Below, in pieces: positions 42,266 through 52,834 of a stretch of 64,000 nucleotides of DNA (position 1 is its first letter; every line of letters starts with the position of its first letter). The stretch comes from Sepioteuthis lessoniana (taxonomy: Eukaryota; Mollusca; Cephalopoda; Myopsida; Loliginidae): assembly GCA_963585895.1 (NCBI GenBank), contig OY757913.1:102527471-102591470 (forward strand). The letters run 5' to 3'. Position numbers and translations under genes: made by a program. The notes beneath the pieces are model-generated. The model made no database searches and was not told the origin of the DNA. It was given only the letters and a program-made list of their open reading frames with translations.

Positions 42266-43536
42266 CTTTGATATCTAATCTTGAAACAATATCCACCATT
42301 AGTGAGCTCTGCGTCTGGACGAGTAACGGAGCGATATCAACAAGTCGATCAACACATAAACAATTAATTGCTAAAGACAATCACGTGAAACTCAAAGTAA
42401 TGGAAAAGTAACAGCGAAGATTTAGGTCGACTGATTTAAGGATTTAAACAAAATCAACCCGCTCGAATAGGGTTGGTGGGTGAGTTAAAACAGATTGATT
42501 AATGAAATGATTAAATGAAGATTAATGAAATGATTAAATGAAGATTAATAAAATGATTAATGAAGATAAACAGTTCTGTCTTCCTTCAACTTGGAAAAAT
42601 TCCCCATTAATTCCTACTTACTTGTTTGAAGACGTGACAATTAAAACAAAACCTGAGTGATTTTTGTGTAAAACGTATTTACTTTTCCTCTTGCCATCGG
42701 AATCAAGTGACAACCTTCGATAAAAAGGTAGACGAGGCCGAAAAAAGAAAAAAAATATAATCTGTTTATCAGATAGCTTGTTGGTTGGGTGAACTGACAC
42801 ACACCTGTAGACCATAAACGAGTCACAAGTGAATGGTAGAAATCTCACTGCGAACTTTCTGTTAGTCGTAAAAGCGTCAGAGCGTTCCTGTTATCTCAAA
42901 CTTCGGCAGGGAAAAGTCAGATGAATATCAACCCAAAATAGTCTAAACGCCTCTTTGATAACTTGAAAAAGTAATAATCATCGTATTAGGAAACACTCTC
43001 CCATTGAATTGTTGGCTTTGTTCGCGTATTGGTTTGTTTTGTCGAGGGAATGTCTGCGAATTGCGAAAGGGGGGGGGGTAGATTGGAGAGTTGATAGATG
43101 TTCCACTGTCTCGGCTGTTTGTCTGTGTAGGTAAAAAAAAAGGAAAAGAAAAGAAAAGAAGCCTGTGCCTTCACCCCCTCCTCGTCGTCCTCCTTCTTTT
43201 ACTCTGCCTCACCCTCCGTCACCCCCTCGTCCTCAGTGTACTTATCAATCACATAATCTGTTCGCTTTGGTACGAGTTTTGTTAGGTTGGTGACAATTTT
43301 GTTGAAAGCCTGTCTGAGCCTGCGTGCTTGGTCAGAAAGAATAAAGAAGATGCAGGCGATTCAAAACTATTGAAAACCGGAGAATTAAAAAAAAAAATCA
43401 AATAACCACCGAAAACACAATGAAAGCGACAAACAGTTGCTTTTTTATCAATTGGCGTAATGTTTACTTTTTAATAAAAAGAAAAAAAAACACAGAAAAG
43501 CAAACTGAAGATCGACAAATGAAAGAAAAAAGATAA

Positions 43537-43540
<4 letters not shown>
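42266..43540. other. No recognised gene; short 24-bp tandem repeat
   Basis: About three units of 'atgaaatgattaaatgaagatta' lie at 42503-42565. A C/T-rich segment at 43160-43240 makes a spurious 64-codon frame. No gene is recognised. Confidence 0.5.
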
Positions 43541-43572
<32 letters not shown>

Positions 43573-43612
43573 GAAGGGAGGGAAAAGAGAAAATAACAAT
43601 CATCCCAGACTA

Positions 43613-43672
<60 letters not shown>

Positions 43673-43975
43673 ACATAGACGGATAGATAGATATTGCTAG
43701 ACAATAATAGATTGTTAGATGTGGACAAGCAATTTAGCCAGCTAGCTTGCTAGATAGAAAGATATGAACATACCCAAATGGATAGATAGATAGATAGATT
43801 GATAGATATTCTGAAATAGTGAAAAGAATGTATTGATTGTGAGGGAAATGATAGTAGAATAGATGGACATGAATAAACTCAGATTGATTGATAGATAGAT
43901 AGATATGAATAACTTTAGACAAATATATAGATGTAGTCAAACCAAGATATATGCGTGCATGCAATTTAGATGTAA
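43541..43975. repeat. Cluster of (GA)n, (TA)n and (GATA)n repeats
   Basis: (GA)n at 43541-43567, (TA)n at 43615-43669, and dispersed (GATA)n patches at 43679-43692, 43779-43806 and 43888-43906. Confidence 0.9.
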
Positions 43976-44660
43976 ATTAGGTGACCGTAATCGAGGGGTG
44001 TACCATATTCACATTTAACGCTAGATACAGCCATGTGGGAAATGGACACATAATGTAGGTAACATATATACATAATGTTCCTAACGTTAGAACATATAAA
44101 GAACATAGGAATCTCGAAATTCGAAAACACGTAACGACTTGTTTGTTCAGGTACGAAACATTTTAATTACTTTTGAGTTAAAGGTTTCGACATAAGGAGA
44201 GAGACACAATCTTCTTATGCTGTCTTATTCATCTGGCCCCTATCTCGTGCTGCACCTACGGCGCGCAAATTCGTCTCGCCTCAGCGAGCCCCAAAAATCG
44301 AACCTCCTCGTTCGGTGTCTAAATTTCAACTCCCTAACTTTCTTTCAATTCACAAAAATCTCTGCGCGTTTCTGGTGCGTGATGTCATTCGCACCCTGTC
44401 AACCCGTTTCGTCTCGGGCTATTGTGACATCTCTGAGTGACACATTCGTCCGCCCGCGCGTGCCTGCGTTAACACCTGCATCAGTGTTTGCATCTAACTA
44501 ACCCATGTGCTGAGCCGAAAGGTTCTCAGCCAAACTAAACCCAAAGGCATGAACCGAAATCCCTCGGCCATTACATTACAGGGGGACCGAAAGATTCCCA
44601 TTTCGATAGCTACCATACCAAAGTGTTGTGCGGGGGTCTACTCCTTTCTCTATTTGGAGT
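43976..44660 (-). mobile_element. SINE-F fragment split by LTR-1 copy 6
   Basis: The left piece (ttaggtgaccgtaatcgagg) and the right piece (gaccgaaagattcccatttc, then gatagctacc) join at the LTR-1 insertion to give the SINE-F 3' body in reverse, as seen intact at 52040 and 57245. Confidence 0.75.
43999..44580 (-). mobile_element. LTR-1 solo LTR, copy 6
   Basis: A 582-bp TG...CA element flanked by GGGG at 43995-43998 and 44581-44584. The CRE site has changed to TGATGTCA (44380-44387). It belongs to the copy 3 and 7 subfamily. Inserted into a SINE-F. Confidence 0.92.
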
Positions 44661-44935
44661 AGGGCTGCCAAGGGAGTCTTACACTGGACGTGATCCATCG
44701 GACTAGGATGTTAGATATACGACAGAAAGCCAGGAAGAAAATTCATTGTCTCTCTTTCTCACCATGCTACGTTAATTCTCTTTGTCTAGCAAATGCGGTC
44801 GTCTTAGTTTCCATACTTTCTTTCTCCCGGTCACTACCTGCAAGTTGTAGTTGTAAATAAGCCTTTGGGTAGTTAAACATAGTTTTTTTTTTTGCGTTCT
44901 TTAACTTTTACCACGGCAGGGTCATAATAGGGTGC
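44661..44935 (+). repeat. LTR-like repeat H, copy 2
   Basis: Matches 41190-41470 throughout (tttctcaccatgct, ttccatactttctttct, ttgtaaataagcc, ctttaacttttaccacgg) and ends near 'gcagggtcataata', followed by GGTGCC. Short and truncated on the left. Confidence 0.5.
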
Positions 44936-44984
44936 CATTATAGTACGTTGTGTTTTTTGTTACCCTTATTATACACTTGTTTAA

Positions 44985-45135
44985 AACTTAGCGTTATGTG
45001 ATATGGATTAAGGTTAAGTGGAGCAATCTAAGGAAATGAGTAGCACCTTCACCTAAACCTCCGTATAGTAGCTATTGAAAAGTGAGCCTTCGGACCACCT
45101 TCGACTACGGTCGGCCAAGTTACAACTATATGAAT
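44985..45135 (+). mobile_element. SINE-F 3' half
   Basis: 'ggttaagtggagcaatctaa', 'agtagcaccttcacc', 'gtagctattgaaaagtgagc' and 'ttcgactacggtcggccaa' match the SINE-F body in forward orientation; the tRNA-like head is missing. Confidence 0.75.
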
Positions 45136-45317
45136 ACGCAATGGGGAAAAAAAAGAAAAGAAAAGAAATTAAAGATAAAACTTACCCAAAAAGATACTTT
45201 CGAATTTCCAAACCATCAACAGATAACAACAGAACCCTTCCAACTATAGCAAAATAATAAAACAAAACTTATTCGGTATAAAAGAAAACTTGATCCGTAT
45301 CTTATAATAGTACCATT

Positions 45318-45415
45318 GTTTGAGTCTTTGGGTTGACTCGACTTGGGATTTAACCATGGCCTCCTGGGCCATTGGTGAATACTCTACTCACTAAGCCAAC
45401 AGGATCTCAGAAATA
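45318..45415 (-). mobile_element. SINE-F head fragment
   Basis: Reverse complement of the tRNA-like head: B box in 'gggatttaaccatggcc' and A-box region 'actctactcactaagccaac'. It may belong with the opposite-strand half at 44985-45135 as a rearranged pair. Confidence 0.65.
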
Positions 45416-45430
45416 GTTAAAGAGAAAGAG

Positions 45431-45460
45431 ATCGATAGATAGATAGATAGATAGATAGAT
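45431..45460. repeat. (GATA)n microsatellite
   Basis: Seven GATA-type units next to the SINE-F head. Confidence 0.9.
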
Positions 45461-45785
45461 TTAGTGATCAGTTGATGGAAAACTAACCAGGAAAATTAAA
45501 AGCAAATTGACAAATAAAGATAGATATATTGGTAATTTTTTTTATTAATCTTTGTGTGCTTTTAGCTCACAATCAGCCACCTCTTAGCTTAGCAACCTTA
45601 TCAGTGCACAACGTTGTTTTCCTTAAAATGCAAGCAAAGCTCATATTTGGCACAAATACGAAGCAAGTAATGGGGATCGAATTTACTTCTTAGTTTTAAT
45701 TGATCAATGAGTCATGTAATATTAGATCTGATTACAATACGATAGTTGATTGGTTACAATACACAGGATGATTAGATTGATTGAT
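45461..45785. other. No recognised gene
   Basis: Unassigned sequence. Confidence 0.4.
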
Positions 45786-46045
45786 TGGGTTTCACGACAT
45801 ACACGCCATAATGGGTTATTTAGTGTTAAACCTTGTTCCTACATATTCCTAAACATATATTAAATATACAAGATTTGTAAATTAATAGTTTCTATTTTTT
45901 CTTTTTTTTATACATCTATATCCTTTCTCTTGAGATCATAATAATTACGCAGATGTGTATTTCTAATCCTCTTAGGAAGACGTGAGCCTGGAGGTGACCG
46001 TCTCCTCTGTAAAGAGTACGGATGTAACTTACAAGACACATTCAG
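45786..46045 (+). mobile_element. HT repeat fragment
   Basis: The tail (tcacgacatacacgcc, then ggttatttagtgttaaacc) and a remnant head (gtgagcctggaggtgaccg). Confidence 0.5.
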
Positions 46046-46264
46046 TTTGATTGGCCACGCAATTAACATGACTAGTTAATTTGGTGTCCCTGGTGTGTGA
46101 TATGGACTGTTGGCTCATTTGTAGGGTTTTTGCTCTACAATCTGTGGGCGTTGTTTCGATCTGGAGATCACGGTATACACAGTTGATGAGACCGAATAAG
46201 GTCAAAACAGATGTCCAGTGTTTTCGGATGTCGTGCGTAGGTTTTCACCGGATTTACTGGTCAT

Positions 46265-47880
46265 GATAATTCAATTTATTATAGTTTCTTGGTACCATTC
46301 TAAAGAAGCAAAAGCTGATTGATTTGCACACAATTAAATGGTTTTAGGTATTCCCATTTGATGTGAAAAATGTTTTTCAATTTTACACATTTGCTTGCAC
46401 ACAGCGATATAGTTTCAAATTTTGCTATCTAACTGATGATTCTATTTTCATAAAATTAAATAGTTTCATTGAATATTAATAATTCAATTCAGTCTTAAAC
46501 ATTAATTTGCACACACAGTTGAATAGTTTCAAGTAATGCTAACTAACACATGTTATTCAATTTAACTAACACATGCTAACAAATACATGCTAACTAACAC
46601 ATGCAATTCAAGTAATGCTCACTAACACATGCAATTCAATTTAACTAACTAACACATGTTAACTAACACATGCAATTCAATCCTTTCTTGGCACACAGTT
46701 AAATGGTTAAAGAGTTCTCTTTGACCCATGGAACGGAACTTAACAGATATTACCACAATCTGAGTCAGTGAGAAACCTATTAAACATTTATGATTCAATT
46801 CAATATTAATCATTAATTTGAACACACAGTTAAATAGTTTTGCTGTATATTGACCTACGACCCAGCCGGGCTGTCAAAATAGGAAATGCACTTATGTAAA
46901 TAACAGGTGCATCCGGTCGAGGAATAGCAAAGTGTAGTCTTGACCGTGGATGGGTTGAATGAGTGCAATTTGTGACGCCCACTAGAAGAAGTAGGGTGTT
47001 GAACTATTATATTACTGAGTGCACAGGAAATGCAATCAATTTGGTGACTAGACCGGTTGCTGACAAGATGCGGTAGAGAAAGCTAGCACCCAACGGAGGG
47101 AGCCATCAGGGCCCCGATTGAGCAGTTTGGAGGTCAGACCAGTTAGTGAGAAGATGCTGGATTGAGGAACATGTCCCAGAGAGGCTGGGCCCCCAGGCCC
47201 CCGGTTGAGCAGCCCAAGAGAACGGTGATGGCCATAAGAGTGGGGGTCAGTATGTGCAGTTCTGTTCGGTCTCCAACTCCCTCTCACACACAACCCTTTC
47301 AATAAAGTGAGAGGTATATTTTTCTAAGAACTGTGTCGCTCGTCGTTATTATTGTGTCGTCTTTATTGTGTCGTCATTATGATTTTGTATGCATCTGCAT
47401 ATGAGTATACAACAGTTTCAAATAATGCTAACACATACAATTCATTTTATCATCAGTCATTTGTTTGCACACTGTTAAATCGTTCAACAGTTCTCTTTGA
47501 CAAATAGAAAGGAACCTAACAGATATTGCAGCAATCCGGGTTAGTGAGAAACTTGGGGGTAATGGCAATGGAGGGGTGCTCCACATTCCTCAAACCTCAA
47601 GTACTGAAGCATCAACATTAGATGAAGTCTTCTGTTACGGCTGGAACATTAGTTTTAATTGACGAAAACATTGAACCCAAACATATACTCTCATTTCAGG
47701 TCCGAGGGGACCCTGGGAGTAGTAGCAAGAAGGGAACTCTATATTATACCAAAGTCTCACGATTGAAGCCTCACCATCAGATGCAGCTTACTGTCATATC
47801 TAGGACACAGTTAAGGGAGGTTTCTTACCATTCTGCTCATGTGCAGTAAGCGTATTCTACATCCTCATCCGTTTGGGCGA
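46265..47880 (+). mobile_element. HT repeat, split by LTR-2 copy 4
   Basis: Subrepeats of the 70-bp type (tttgcacacagttaaatgg, tttcaaa.attgctat) with a local expansion of 'ctaacacatgcaattcaa' at 46535-46680. The LTR is at 46841-47414. Subrepeats resume at 47415 and two head copies follow, ending near 'ctacatcctcatccg'. Confidence 0.75.
46841..47414 (+). mobile_element. LTR-2 solo LTR, copy 4
   Basis: A 574-bp element starting TGCTGTATATTGACC and ending GTATACAACA, flanked by GTTT at 46837-46840 and 47415-47418. Polyadenylation signal 'cctttcaataaagtgag' near 47300. The middle carries about two degenerate units of the segment that forms the 90-bp array in copy 2. Confidence 0.92.
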
Positions 47881-48054
47881 CAATACATAGGTGAAACTGC
47901 ATAAAGGCCAGGGGGAGGCTTTCATTATCAAGGAGTTCTTATATTTCAGAAAAGATAACAATTAGGAACTCTTTTGTGAGAATCAAACTCCCTATGAATT
48001 ACAAATGAGGTTGCGAGACCAGCATAGTAAACATTACACCGGGTATGGTTGTTG

Positions 48055-48140
48055 GCTTGGATTGATTGGGGTCTTTAGAATTGGTAAGCCAACTAGAATA
48101 CGAGACGGAAAACTTTGAATTCTAACGCCCCCACCCAAAA
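48055..48140 (+). mobile_element. SINE-A 3' fragment
   Basis: 'ggattgattggggtc', 'gtaagccaactagaat', 'cggaaaactttgaattcta' follow the SINE-A 3' body. Confidence 0.5.
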
Positions 48141-48159
48141 AAAGAGAGGTGTTTTATGC

Positions 48160-48300
48160 ATGAAACTAAACTACATCTGATGGTGAGACACCGGTTTTGG
48201 AGATCAGGGAAGTGTGCACTGTCCCTTTATTGTCATTATTCTAAGATTCATTCTCAGCCTGAGTGCGAATACCAGGTATGATTCGATCTGCTAGAAAATT
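48160..48300 (-). mobile_element. HT repeat head fragment
   Basis: 'catctgatggtgagacacc', 'ttggagatcaggga', 'tccctttattgtcattattc' and 'gcctgagtgcgaatacc' match the HT head in reverse. Confidence 0.55.
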
Positions 48301-48309
48301 ATTTGTATT

Positions 48310-48534
48310 TGATGTCGACCCAGATTGGGACCACGAAAAGACAACTCGGAATGCGGTATAAGTTTAAAGATATATTGAAGTAACAAGATACAGAGAAAAG
48401 TGGTGGCGTAAGCTCGGCTTACTTGTCAGTCGAATATCGGTAGAGTATCTAATATTTCTCACGAGAGTACTTGGCTCTCGATTAATGTAGAATTTGGAAG
48501 AGTCCATGAATGGATAGGTAACGGTCCCATAACA
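48310..48534 (+). repeat. LTR-like repeat K, copy 2
   Basis: Begins TGATGTCGACCCAGATTGG, ends GGTCCCATAACA, and follows 14045-14279 throughout. Confidence 0.5.
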
Positions 48535-48617
48535 CCTCACTTCCAAGTGTTTTTTTTTTCCTGCGTCTAACCTCGGGAGAAGCCTTGGGTGCGTCGAGGT
48601 CAAAGTTCTCGAATATA

Positions 48618-49509
48618 CGTGGTGCCTTCAATAAGTTTCCAGACTTTTTTGTACAGGCATTTAAAATAGTCGTAGACTCTTAAAAATTCACTATGTTATT
48701 GCTATACATCTTATTAGATGACTGACAAATTTTTATGATTTCAGGTATAAATGAACAGTTACAGAAGGAATTGGAATACACTCTACTAAAGTCTGATTGT
48801 CACAGCTGGTGAGGAAGAACGATATGCAATAAAATTCTGTTTTAAACTTGAAAAAAATGTCCTGCGATGAATGCTGGATCTACTGATACGACCCAGAGAT
48901 CAAGAGACAGAGTTCCCAGTGGAAGCATGCTGGCTCTCCCAGACCCAAGAAGGCCAGACAGAGCAAATCCACCCACAAACTTTTGATGATCCCTTTTTTT
49001 GATAGCACTGGCATGATCTACATGCACTGGGTTCCCACTGGACAGACAGTCAAAAAGGAATACTATGTTGAGGTTTTAAGGGGGTTCAGGAAAAGATTCC
49101 GTCGAAAGAGACCAGCATTCTTCAAATCAGGTCAGTGGCATTTCCACGAAGACAATACAACAGTCCACAACTCCATCCTTGTCACAGATTATTTGTTCAA
49201 GATGGGCATGAAGACAGTTCCTCAGCCTCTCTATAGTCCAGACCTTGCTCTCTGTGACTTTTGCTAATTCCCTAAGCTCAGAGGCTGTCGTTATGTGACA
49301 ATTGAGGAGATGAAAGAGGCTGTGACGAAGGTGATTGACACGCACACACAAGATGACTTCCATGGGGCCTTCCTGAAGTTGTTGGAACGGTACAATAAGT
49401 GCATTGCAGCCGGAGGAGATTACTTCGAAGCGGGCTAGAGTTTCATGTGTTTACTATCAATAAAAGTACCCATCCGAAGAATGTCAGGAAACTTATTTAA
49501 TGATCTTTG
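48618..49509 (+). mobile_element. SETMAR-type mariner, copy 3, different deletion
   Basis: An 892-bp element between TA at 48616-48617 and 49510-49511. Terminal repeats CAATAAGTTTCCAGAC / GGAAACTTATTTAATG. It lacks the N-terminal HTH but keeps the region around the first catalytic Asp: DPEIKRQ, KHAGSPRPKKARQSKS, FFDSTGMIYMHWVPTGQTV, then RKRFRRKRPAFFKSGQ, HFHEDN and YSPDLALCDF. The HEDN Asp and the CDF Asp are separated by 34 residues (mariner D34D spacing). A stop follows F-C of the last block, and frame changes make it inactive. Confidence 0.92.
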
Positions 49510-49784
49510 TAATATTATTTGGCTCTTCGCAAATTTGTGGTGGTGAAACGTTCGAATCATTGATTATATATTTTCTCAATTCATTGAAAGTATTTAATGG
49601 GATGTTGAAGAAAAACAATTTTAATTAAACAGCTGCAGAGAAATGTAATTTGAATTCCCTAACACAATTCAAACTAGATTATCATACTTGAAAATATTAC
49701 TCTCATTTGCATCCTGTAAGTGTGTGTGTGTGTGTATGTGTGTGTGCGTGTGTGCATAGGGGTAAATTAAGCATAACAATATAT
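49510..49784. other. No recognised gene
   Basis: AT-rich, with an interrupted (TG)n at about 49720-49755. Confidence 0.5.
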
Positions 49785-50015
49785 TTGGTGGGGTTCCTTT
49801 TTCTAATAGTGTATTAACCTTCGTGGGTTATGTAATCCCAAAATCACCCATTTAGAAGAATAGGGGTACTTTCTAGCCCATTAACGTGGGGAATAAGGGA
49901 ATTCATATTTTTGCAAAGGGCATTCGTCCAAAAGTAGTACCGTAACTGGAGTTCGAACTTACGTATGACAGTATCGTAATCCAACACGTAAGCCATTACG
50001 CAATGAACTATGAAT
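49785..50015 (-). mobile_element. SINE-B copy
   Basis: Tail (tagtgtattaaccttcgtgg, then gttatgtaatcccaaa), body (ggggtactttctagcccat), B box (ggagttcgaacttacg) and A-box region (cgtaagccattacgcaat), in plus-strand order. Confidence 0.8.
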
Positions 50016-50157
50016 ATAGGTGGCTGAAATAGATTAAATAAAAAAAAAGAACTTACAGGTATCAAATTGTAGACGAAGCAGTTTGTATTTTTTTTGGTTT
50101 AAGAAGGACAAGAATTTATAAGTAAATAGTAGAGTACACATAGCCGATATTTGCCAA

Positions 50158-50685
50158 TGTTATGAAATAGCCGAGGGATTTCGGTTCATGCCTTTGAGTT
50201 TAGTTAGGCTGAGAACCTTTCGGCTCAGCACATGGGTTGGTTGGGTGTAAGATTGAAGCAGGTGTTAACGCGGGTGCACGCGAGCGGATGGAGGTGTCAC
50301 TCAGATGTCCGAGACGATACTGGATGACAAGGTGCGGGTGACGTCACGCCCCGGAAGCACACGGAAGTTTGTGTGAGAATTTGAAGAAAATAAGAGTTGG
50401 GTTTTAGACACCAAACGAGAAGGATCAATTTTGGAGCTCGCAGGCGCGAGGCGAACTTGCGCCCTATGGGGGGCCGCTCGAGTTGGGGGCCAAATGAATA
50501 AGACAGCATAGAAGATTGTGTCTCTCCTCCTTACGTCGAAACCTTTAACTCAAAGTTAATAAAAAGGTTTCGTACCTGAACAAGAAGTAGTAACGTGTTT
50601 TTGAGATTCCTGTTCTTTATATCTTCTATCGTTATGAACATTACATGTCCATTTCGCACATAGCGTTCATTGCGAATATGGTACA
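50158..50685 (+). mobile_element. LTR-1 solo LTR, copy 7
   Basis: A 528-bp element starting TGTTATGAAATAGCC and ending ATATGGTACA, flanked by CCAA at 50154-50157 and 50686-50689. CRE-type TGACGTCA at 50339-50346. Polyadenylation region 'aataaaaaggtttcgtacc' near 50559. Cleanest plus-strand copy. Confidence 0.93.
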
Positions 50686-50689
50686 CCAA

Positions 50690-51080
50690 TGCCTCCCATC
50701 AGACACAGCTTGATACAAGGTCAAAAGCCCGGAGGCCGATTAAAGTGGGGATAAAGAGGGGGGAGGTCGGGAACGAGCCGAGACTCGAACCCTGCTGGTC
50801 TATGCTGCTCATCGGCTCACTTGATGCAATGTGAGCCTGATGAGTCAAGCAGTTTCACGAACCCAAATGTGGGTCCGGGCACGTATGTCGGGTTATGGCC
50901 TGAACTAGACCGCAAGGTCTAGTGCCATACATAGGTTCCTTTTGCAGAGCCACTTTCCGGACCGAAATCCAGAACAGGTGTTCTCTGCAAAGACACATAG
51001 CCCTTTTGAATGGATGTGGTGACCGCTCTAGAATTGGTAAAAGGGCTTTGAATCCGTGCTTGCTATATCTGCGTATTCAA
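50690..51080 (-). repeat. GC-richer unidentified repeat with a Pol III B box
   Basis: The minus strand holds GGGTTCGAGTCTCGG (reverse of about 50768-50782), a perfect B box, 5' to which is a weak A-box-like segment (tgagccgatgagcagcatag). The rest (gtgggtccgggcacgta; aactagaccgcaaggtctag, itself a palindrome) is unique in the window. Could be a single tRNA-derived SINE. Confidence 0.35.
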
Positions 51081-51144
51081 TTAATTTATAATTTTTTAAC
51101 TAAGTAAAATAGTTCATTTGCATTTGTTCAATCAAATAATTCAT

Positions 51145-51380
51145 TTTGATTGGTTTTCTTTGTTTAATCGTATATCAATCTTCGTAGATTATTTAATCCC
51201 AAAACCATCCATGAAAAAGAACTGTTGTTGTTCTATTTAAGCCATAGCACAGAAGCTTGCGGCTCATACATTTAATGAGTGTATTTGTCCTAAAATGAAC
51301 GTAATTGTGCGTCTGGGATTCGAACTTGCCAACGACAATATCGCAGTTTAGCACGTTAGCTAATACATCACTTAAACTCC
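51145..51380 (-). mobile_element. SINE-B copy
   Basis: Tail (gtatatcaatcttcgtag, then attatttaatcccaaaacc), body (gttctatttaagccatag), B box (gggattcgaacttgcc) and A-box remnant (gttagctaatacatcac). Confidence 0.78.
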
Positions 51381-52035
51381 CTCCAGTAACCATTTGATAT
51401 TTTATGTAGTATGTAATACCCTACCAAATACACTTTGTTTAATTTCTGTGGCAGATTTGACCTGTGTTAACTGCATGTACTTAATAGACTGTCCAGTCAA
51501 TTTATCATTTTCCAAGGAAGAAGGTGTGTCCATGCTTGAGTTTTATTTCGCATATAAATCTTAGAGATGTTTTAGGGATGTTCAAATGGTTTGATATTGA
51601 GCAACCAGTACATTAGTCATTACGCCAAGAGGTCTATATCCATAGATTTGGCACAAAAGTACAAGTATGTGGTGTCCAGTCAGAATCAAACGAACCGTTC
51701 CGTAGTAATAAGTTTGAGAGACCACCTTGTTTGATATTACGTCGCATGCCCTGATACATAGAAGCAGATTGAAATGAACAATGTGAGGTTAATACAAAAA
51801 AAAATTCATATAAAAAATTAGAGAAAGATCGAGAAATAAGAAGTCAAAATATGAGCATTCTGAAACTGATATGCCGACACTTAGATTTGAAAATAGTGAG
51901 ACATAGGTCGATGAGTTGATAGAAAGAAATAAGTGGAGAAAATCATTTATCCGGCAAGCGTGATCAGAAATTTCGAATTTTCCGGATGTCTGAGTTTTTC
52001 GAATTTGAAGATTCTAGCTAAATATATATAAAGTA
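51381..52035. other. No recognised gene
   Basis: Unassigned AT-rich sequence. Confidence 0.45.
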
Positions 52036-52295
52036 ATGTTGGCTATTGTAGTCGAGGGCAACCCAAAGGCTCCCTTTTCAGTAGCTACTACACCGAGGCG
52101 TAAGGGAAGGCACTACTCCTTTCCCTGTATTACTCAACTTTAGCTTCATGCATACCTTATATTGCTGAGTGTTTCAAGCTAGCATCAAGTACCATTTTTA
52201 AAGTCTTTGTTATGACTCGACCTGGGATTGAACCCTGGTCTCCTGGATCATTGGTGAACACTCTATCCAGTAGGCCAATGAGCCGGTTAATCGAT
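52036..52295 (-). mobile_element. SINE-F copy, complete
   Basis: Reverse orientation. On the plus strand: 'gttggctattgtagtcgagg', 'cagtagctactacaccgagg', 'ggcactactcctttccctg', a variable middle, then the tRNA-like head with B box 'gggattgaaccctgg' and A-box region 'gaacactctatccagtagg'. Confidence 0.82.
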
Positions 52296-52424
52296 AAAAA
52301 TTATAATATGACACCGTATTTAGCAAAAAAAATTAAATTTTCAAAACAGGTTCTTTTTTTATCTTTGTGCATGTAAAATTCTTAAAGTATACGTATATCT
52401 GTATAACGTGTAATATATATGCTT

Positions 52425-52815
52425 GATTTGCTTTCTTTAATATCAACCTTCTTGGGTTGTTAAATACGAAAACATTCCACGTAGTAGAAGAGTGGTTGTG
52501 CTCTTTAACCCCCTAGCTTGAGGAATTAGTGAGCAAATGCCTTTTCCAAGAGTACTTGTTCGAAAATGTACGCTCCAAGATGCTGTGGCTTATGTGCTGG
52601 ACTGAAATTTTTGTAATTTTTAAGTAAGCTGTTTCGAACATCAGTCACACTATCACGTTCAGTTTCGAACTGTTATTCATGGAAAGGCATGAACTCTTTT
52701 CCCCTTAATCTATGGGTTAAATAGTCCCTCAAATGTCCTTCTCCAAAGATATGTTTGGCATTAAATAATCCATGAAGGTTGGTATGCCATTCAGCAATGA
52801 GGAACCGAAATGTTG
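52425..52815. mobile_element. Head-to-head pair of SINE-B copies
   Basis: A minus-strand copy (52425-about 52580: tail 'atatcaaccttcttggg', then body) meets a plus-strand copy (about 52585-52815: B-box-like 'gtttcgaacatcag', body 'ctttttcccctt'-like, tail 'tttggcattaaataatcc' and 'gaaggttggtatgccatt'). The heads are eroded at the junction. Confidence 0.7.
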
Positions 52816-52834
52816 ATACCATTTTTTATTTGTT

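Noticed and set aside
50768-50782. Perfect Pol III B box as a functional tRNA gene
   Set aside because: No acceptor stem, anticodon arm or convincing A box can be folded around it. More likely a SINE. tRNAscan-SE would settle this.
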